A stretch of 35,698 bases of DNA, taken from positions 1 to 35,698 of the IMG/VR virus record IMGVR_UViG_3300028197_000066; one strand, given 5' to 3'. How positions within the stretch are numbered: position 1 is the first letter of the stretch; every line of letters begins with the position of its first letter. Source of the DNA: a virus. This document shows positions 32,694-35,698 of the stretch, one piece after another. Below the pieces are notes generated by a model, which saw nothing but the letters and a program-made list of their open reading frames with translations, searched no databases and had not been told where the DNA came from. The translations under genes were made by a program, and so were the position numbers.

Positions 32694-33468
32694 TCACCTA
32701 GGAGTTCTGGGCAGACTGGGTAACCAGATGTTCCAGTATGCTTCTCTGAGAGGCATAGCAGCAGCAAGAGGATATGACTTTGGTATCCCTCCCTCAGACT
32801 TCTCTGATGAGTGGAGGAACCATCAGTTGTTTGAGGTGTTTGACTTACCATATCTACCACAAAATAATATTAGATTCCTTGACAGTGGTTGTGCTCCTGT
32901 AGTACAAGAAAAACAATACACATTTGATGTCACACTCTTACAGCAATGCCCTAATGAGGTATCACTGTGGGGATTCTTTCAGTCAGAAAAATACTTTAAG
33001 CATATTGAATCAAGCATCAAAGAAGATTTTACTTTCAGGAATGAGATTCTAAATCCCTGTAAAGAAATGATTGGTGGTAATAAGTTTCTGTCTCTCCATA
33101 TCAGGAGGACAGACTACTTGACAAACAGTGAGAACCATCATAACCTGGGTATGGATTATTATGAGGAGGCACTAAACCACTTCCCTGATTGGGATGTAGT
33201 TATCTTCTCTGATGATCCCGAGTGGTGTAAGAAACAAAAACTGTTTCAAGATGATAGGTTCCTCATTTCAGAATCAGGAGATAACAAAGTAGATCTGTGT
33301 CTTATGACTTTATGTAAGGCACATATTATTGCAAACTCTTCCTTCTCCTGGTGGGGCTCTTGGTTGGCAGACAGTGAGAAAGTCATTGCTCCATCCAAAT
33401 GGTTTGGACCACTTAATGAACACAAAGACACATCAGACCTTATTCCTGAAAGATGGCACAGAATTTAA
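32680..33468 (+). CDS. GT11 glycosyltransferase, copy 3
   Basis: This 262-residue protein has GRLGNQMFQYASLRGIAAAR, HIRRTDYLTN, VVIFSDDPEWC and IANSSFSWWGSWLADS. HIRRTDY replaces the HIRRGD of copy 2 (Gly to Thr), a plausible specificity difference. It is shorter than copies 1 and 2, and overlaps the GT25 gene by 16 bases. Confidence 0.85.
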   Translation: MLAFNHLGVLGRLGNQMFQYASLRGIAAARGYDFGIPPSDFSDEWRNHQLFEVFDLPYLPQNNIRFLDSGCAPVVQEKQYTFDVTLLQQCPNEVSLWGFFQSEKYFKHIESSIKEDFTFRNEILNPCKEMIGGNKFLSLHIRRTDYLTNSENHHNLGMDYYEEALNHFPDWDVVIFSDDPEWCKKQKLFQDDRFLISESGDNKVDLCLMTLCKAHIIANSSFSWWGSWLADSEKVIAPSKWFGPLNEHKDTSDLIPERWHRI

Positions 33469-34271
33469 GAGATAAAAACAAGGCACTCCATAAACTTCAG
33501 GGTATGGGTCCTATCTACTGTATCAACCTTGACGATCAACCTGAAAGGTGGCAGTATATGCAAGAGCAGTTTGATTACTGGGGCGTCACTGACGTCACCA
33601 GGATCTCTGGTTATGATGGTAGGGATGATGACCTTAGTGATATCATTAAGGGAAGGTATCCAGATATGATGACTTCTGGTGAGATTGGTTGTACAACTTC
33701 ACACCTGAAAGCAATCAAGCACTGGTACGAGACATCTGACAGTCCTTATGCTATCATTATGGAAGATGACTGTGAGTTAGACCTTGCAAGATTCTGGAAC
33801 TTTACATGGAAAGACTTCTATGCTAAGATTCCTTATGATTGGGATGTCTGCCAGGTGTCTATTATTAGCACTGGTGACATTCACATCAAAATCCACAAGA
33901 GGTTTGTCAATGACTTCTCTACTGCTTGTTATCTAATCACTAGGCATCATGCTGAAAAAATGATTAGGTTGCATTGTAGAGGAGACAAGTACAAACTTGA
34001 TAATGGTGTAAGACCTAGACCTGTTGCTGATGATCTCATCTACAATTCAGGTAACACTTATGCCATTCCTCTTTTGTTATACAAGATTGAACTAGGATCT
34101 AGTATTCATCCTGAACACATTGACATGTTCCACAAGAACAATTATAATGCACAGTTCAACTTCTGGACCAACCAAGGATCCCAGATGTCAGTTGATGAAT
34201 TCATGGATTTTGACCCTTATCTAGGTAGGGTCAGTGCTCCTTCAGGTGGTAATAACCCACCAGAGGGTTGA
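33453..34271 (+). CDS. GT25-family glycosyltransferase
   Basis: This 272-residue protein has IYCINLDDQPERWQYMQEQF near the start, then SGEIGCTTSHLKAIKHW and YAIIMEDDCELD. These are the INL.....R, SG.iGC..SH and ME.DD blocks of GT25 (LPS galactosyltransferase-type) enzymes. It is the last gene of the glycan cluster. The 34244-34262 end carries a GGTGG/CCACC hairpin without a T-run, and a promoter overlaps the stop. Confidence 0.86.
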   Translation: MAQNLRDKNKALHKLQGMGPIYCINLDDQPERWQYMQEQFDYWGVTDVTRISGYDGRDDDLSDIIKGRYPDMMTSGEIGCTTSHLKAIKHWYETSDSPYAIIMEDDCELDLARFWNFTWKDFYAKIPYDWDVCQVSIISTGDIHIKIHKRFVNDFSTACYLITRHHAEKMIRLHCRGDKYKLDNGVRPRPVADDLIYNSGNTYAIPLLLYKIELGSSIHPEHIDMFHKNNYNAQFNFWTNQGSQMSVDEFMDFDPYLGRVSAPSGGNNPPEG

Positions 34272-34298
34272 CAACCTAAAAAATCTGTGGTATAAATA
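34268..34298 (+). promoter_or_regulatory. Combined sigma-70 and T4 late promoter
   Basis: TTGACA (34268-34273), a 17-base spacer and TATAAA (34291-34296). The same bases TATAAATA (34291-34298) are a perfect late promoter. The -35 lies in a GGTT-GAC-AACC hairpin (34266-34276). This would allow early host-polymerase expression and late expression. Confidence 0.75.
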
Positions 34299-34411
34299 AT
34301 TAACCTTTTGTCTTTCAGTAATTAAAGTAACAAAGGGAAACAAACTGAACCTAAGTCGAGGTTCATTTCATCTGCGGGTATTCATTCCGCAAGTAAATAA
34401 AGGTATCTAAA
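34299..34411 (+). promoter_or_regulatory. Structured 5' leader of the secreted protein gene
   Basis: Within 113 bases there are GAACCT/AGGTTC (34347-34364), TGCGG/CCGCA (34373-34391) and a longer-range CCTTTTGT/ACAAAGG pairing with a bulge (34304-34336). The leader is long for this genome and may control stability or translation. No known riboswitch is recognised. Confidence 0.5.
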
Positions 34412-34780
34412 ATGATTAAATCTGTATTCGCAGCTGCTGCTGCTCTGTCCCTGTCCGCTGGCGCTGCTGTTGCAGGTCCCTACGTTAATGTAGAAACCAA
34501 TGCTGGTTGGACTGGCGATGACTACTCTGGTGCTACCACTGACCTCCACGTAGGTTATGAAGGTGATCTGGGTGAGTCTGCTGGCTACTATGTCCAAGCA
34601 GGTCCTGCACTGGTTTCTGTTGATGGCGAAGATCTTGACACCCAATTCTCTGGTAAAGCAGGGGTTGGCGTAGCAGTTGCAGAGAACCTTGGAGTATATG
34701 GTGAGGTTTCCTTCCTAACTGCCGAAGACGAAGATGATTTCGGTCTTGGTGGTAAGTTGGGTCTTAAGTACTCCTTCTGA
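34412..34780 (+). CDS. Secreted beta-barrel-like protein (122 aa)
   Basis: A clear signal peptide (MIKSVFAAAAALSLSAGAAVAG) is followed by alternating beta strands ending in the aromatic terminus GLKYSF, typical of outer-membrane beta proteins whose last residue is Phe. Short acidic loops (EDLDTQ, EDEDDF) and repeated GKAGVGVAV / GGKLGLKYSF strands resemble porin or OmpA-like folds. Codon use is markedly GC-richer than neighbours (gctgctgc, tccctgtcc), suggesting high expression or transfer from a host. It could change the host outer membrane or be a virion protein. Confidence 0.75.
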   Translation: MIKSVFAAAAALSLSAGAAVAGPYVNVETNAGWTGDDYSGATTDLHVGYEGDLGESAGYYVQAGPALVSVDGEDLDTQFSGKAGVGVAVAENLGVYGEVSFLTAEDEDDFGLGGKLGLKYSF

Positions 34781-34796
34781 GTTACTGGCAATATGC

Positions 34797-34802
34797 TATA
34801 AT
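34797..34802 (+). promoter_or_regulatory. Candidate extended -10 promoter TGC-TATAAT
   Basis: TATAAT preceded by TGC (34794-34796) is an extended -10. No good -35 is present 17 bases upstream (CTTCTG). Transcription would start inside the adjacent terminator stem. Support is sequence only. Confidence 0.45.
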
Positions 34803-34805
34803 ACA

Positions 34806-34829
34806 GGGGACCATAGGTCCCCTTTTTTT
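34806..34829 (+). terminator. Rho-independent terminator
   Basis: A perfect stem joins GGGGACC (34806-34812) to GGTCCCC (34816-34822) with loop ATA, then seven Ts. The following ATG (34830) starts after one A. Confidence 0.9.
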
Positions 34830-35030
34830 ATGTCATATAAACAAAGAATTTTTTCTTCCCTAACCAATCCAGTACTTCACATAGTCCTTATAATAGGTGG
34901 ACTATTATTATTTGTAGGTCATGTTCATAATGAAACACATAGGACCATAGAATTAGATGTTGATTCATATGTAAAGAAGTTTTGCAATAAAAACAAATCC
35001 ACTTGCAGATCCTATGCAAATGAGGATTAA
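34830..35030 (+). CDS. Small single-pass membrane protein (66 aa)
   Basis: The ATG at 34830 directly follows the terminator run. MSYKQRIFSSLTNPVLH is followed by one membrane helix, IVLIIGGLLLFVGHVHNE, and a C-terminal part with two Cys (KFCNKNKSTCRSY). The two Cys could form a disulfide outside the membrane. Function unknown. Confidence 0.65.
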   Translation: MSYKQRIFSSLTNPVLHIVLIIGGLLLFVGHVHNETHRTIELDVDSYVKKFCNKNKSTCRSYANED

Positions 35031-35034
35031 TTCC

Positions 35035-35063
35035 AAAGGAGCCTTGACAGGTTCCTTTTTTTT
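35035..35063 (+). terminator. Rho-independent terminator with TTGACA as its loop
   Basis: AAAGGAGCC (35035-35043) pairs with GGTTCCTTT (35050-35058) through one G-T wobble, with exactly TTGACA as the six-base loop. Eight Ts (35056-35063) follow the GGTTCC. The T-run is also the spacer of the next promoter. Confidence 0.88.
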
Positions 35064-35072
35064 ATATATAAT
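35044..35072 (+). promoter_or_regulatory. Consensus sigma-70 promoter of hli
   Basis: TTGACA (35044-35049), a 17-base spacer and TATAAT (35067-35072), an exact consensus. The hli ATG at 35100 is 27 bases beyond the -10. Confidence 0.9.
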
Positions 35073-35099
35073 ATGTAAAGAAACATTACAAAGTGTATC

Positions 35100-35309
35100 A
35101 TGACTGTAACAACCAATGATCGTGGACAACAGAACTTGTTTGCCAAAGAGCCTACAATGTATGTCTCTCAGACTGATGAAGAACGTTACGGTTATGAATC
35201 TTATGCAGAGAGAGCAGAAAAACTGAATGGTCGTGCAGCAATGTTAGGATTTGCTGCAGCCTTGCTTTCTTATGCAATTACTGGTAACCTATTCTTTGGA
35301 CTGCTCTGA
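35100..35309 (+). CDS. hli: High-light-inducible protein (Hli/HLIP)
   Basis: This 69-residue protein has the chlorophyll-binding motif AEKLNGRAAMLGFAAALLSY (ExxNGRxAMxGF) in its single membrane helix, preceded by a soluble N-terminus. Hli proteins protect photosystems from excess light and are common in cyanophages. It has a consensus promoter, and its stop overlaps the next ATG (TGATG). Confidence 0.93.
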   Translation: MTVTTNDRGQQNLFAKEPTMYVSQTDEERYGYESYAERAEKLNGRAAMLGFAAALLSYAITGNLFFGLL

Positions 35310-35410
35310 TGGGATTTCTAGCAGCAGCAGTGTTTTTGCTAATACCTATTGGGGTTGCAGCATCCATAACACCTGAGAGTAGTAATGACAAAACCAAATC
35401 AACTCTATGA
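35309..35410 (+). CDS. Short membrane peptide downstream of hli (33 aa)
   Basis: ATG overlaps the hli stop. MGFLAAAVFLLIPIGVAAS is a single membrane helix followed by a Ser/Lys tail ending KTKSTL. The GFLA...P pattern loosely recalls PsbM, but the match is weak and the tail differs. The coupling to hli supports a real gene. Confidence 0.5.
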   Translation: MGFLAAAVFLLIPIGVAASITPESSNDKTKSTL

Positions 35411-35540
35411 AGACATGGAGAGATTGAATGCCCTATACGAAGAACTTTGTTGGGGACATGATGATGAATTGACCTTTACCCATGATGGTAAAAAAATTAT
35501 TATTCTAAACAAAACACAAAATGGAACCCTCTTTACTTGA
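35385..35540 (+). CDS. Small acidic protein (51 aa)
   Basis: Begins MTKPNQLYEDMERLNALYEE and contains ELTFTHDGKKIIILNK. It overlaps the previous gene by 26 bases and the next by 20. The product looks like a helix followed by a beta hairpin, of a type seen in other small cyanophage genes. Function unknown. Confidence 0.6.
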   Translation: MTKPNQLYEDMERLNALYEELCWGHDDELTFTHDGKKIIILNKTQNGTLFT

Positions 35541-35698
35541 AATTCTCACATACTATGTGATTGGTGGTGCCCTTATCATTGGACCACCTGCAATCTTCCT
35601 GATCATTGCTATGATGGGAGCTATCCAAAATACGAAAGGTCGTATGGTTGGATACAAAGACCACAAAGAATATGGTGACAGTTCTATCTACGAGAACG
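35521..35698 (+). CDS. Membrane protein, 5' part only (runs off the window)
   Basis: At least 59 residues: MEPSLLEILTYYVIGGALII, then PPAIFLIIAMMGAIQ as membrane segment(s), and a polar GRMVGYKDHKEYGDSS region. The frame is open to the edge. In cyanophages photosynthesis genes such as psbA often follow hli, but psbA is not in this window. Confidence 0.55.
   Translation, partial: MEPSLLEILTYYVIGGALIIGPPAIFLIIAMMGAIQNTKGRMVGYKDHKEYGDSSIYEN

Noticed and set aside
1-35698. CRISPR array, insertion sequence, integrase or attachment site
   Set aside because: I saw no regularly spaced repeats, transposase motifs or integrase; tRNA genes are intact and not flanked by obvious att repeats.

Overview
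The window looks like part of a T4-like myovirus of marine cyanobacteria (Synechococcus or Prochlorococcus). It carries T4-type replication genes (uvsX recombinase, gp41 helicase, gp61 primase), class I ribonucleotide reductase (nrdA, nrdB), a MazG-type pyrophosphohydrolase, T4 late promoters (TATAAATA) and a small tRNA cluster. It ends with a high-light-inducible protein gene (hli), a photosynthesis-linked gene typical of cyanophages. Every supported gene lies on the + strand, and most neighbours overlap by a few bases or are a few bases apart. Host-type sigma-70 promoters with a fixed 17-base spacer punctuate the gene strings.

Layout. (1) 1-3966: recombination and replication genes (uvsX, 41), MazG and a run of small unknown genes. 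(2) 3966-11749: Lys-rich proteins of the kind found among cyanophage virion and morphogenesis proteins, including one with a nucleotidyltransferase domain, plus a DNA methyltransferase and a late-promoter gene for a likely structural protein. (3) 11758-16823: primase, nrdA, nrdB and a GIY-YIG domain protein. (4) 16885-17499: a lysozyme-like lipoprotein. (5) 17496-20527: six tRNAs (Arg-TCT, Asn-GTT, Val-TAC, Ser-TGA, Ile-TAT, Met-CAT) mixed with small genes, a 2OG-Fe(II) oxygenase and an orphan Phd/YefM-like antitoxin. (6) 20699-34271: a 13.5 kb cluster of 19 glycan genes. (7) 34268-35698: a secreted beta-barrel-like protein, hli and small membrane proteins, running off the end.

The glycan cluster is the main accessory cargo. 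It opens with a GDP-mannose 3,5-epimerase-like enzyme, which would make GDP-L-galactose. A GT10 and three GT11 transferases follow, families that use GDP-L-fucose-type donors. Its centre carries a heptose adenylyltransferase, a heptose kinase, a HAD phosphatase, a cupin and an SDR epimerase, which together could supply most of an activated-heptose route; a GT9-like transferase lies upstream. Decorating enzymes include a PAPS-type sulfotransferase and three SAM methyltransferases (one FkbM type). Other glycosyltransferases resemble GT25, GT7/GT2 and a DDD-motif GT-A type. LPS-type gene clusters are known in some cyanophages; the combination of L-galactose, heptose and sulfate chemistry is what stands out here.

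The clearest unexplained structure is regulatory. At 35035-35072 and 20637-20673 a terminator hairpin carries the -35 hexamer TTGACA in its apical loop, and the terminator U-tract is the spacer of the next promoter. Six other TTGAC(A/C) promoters all have 17-base spacers, and most have small dyads around or between the hexamers.
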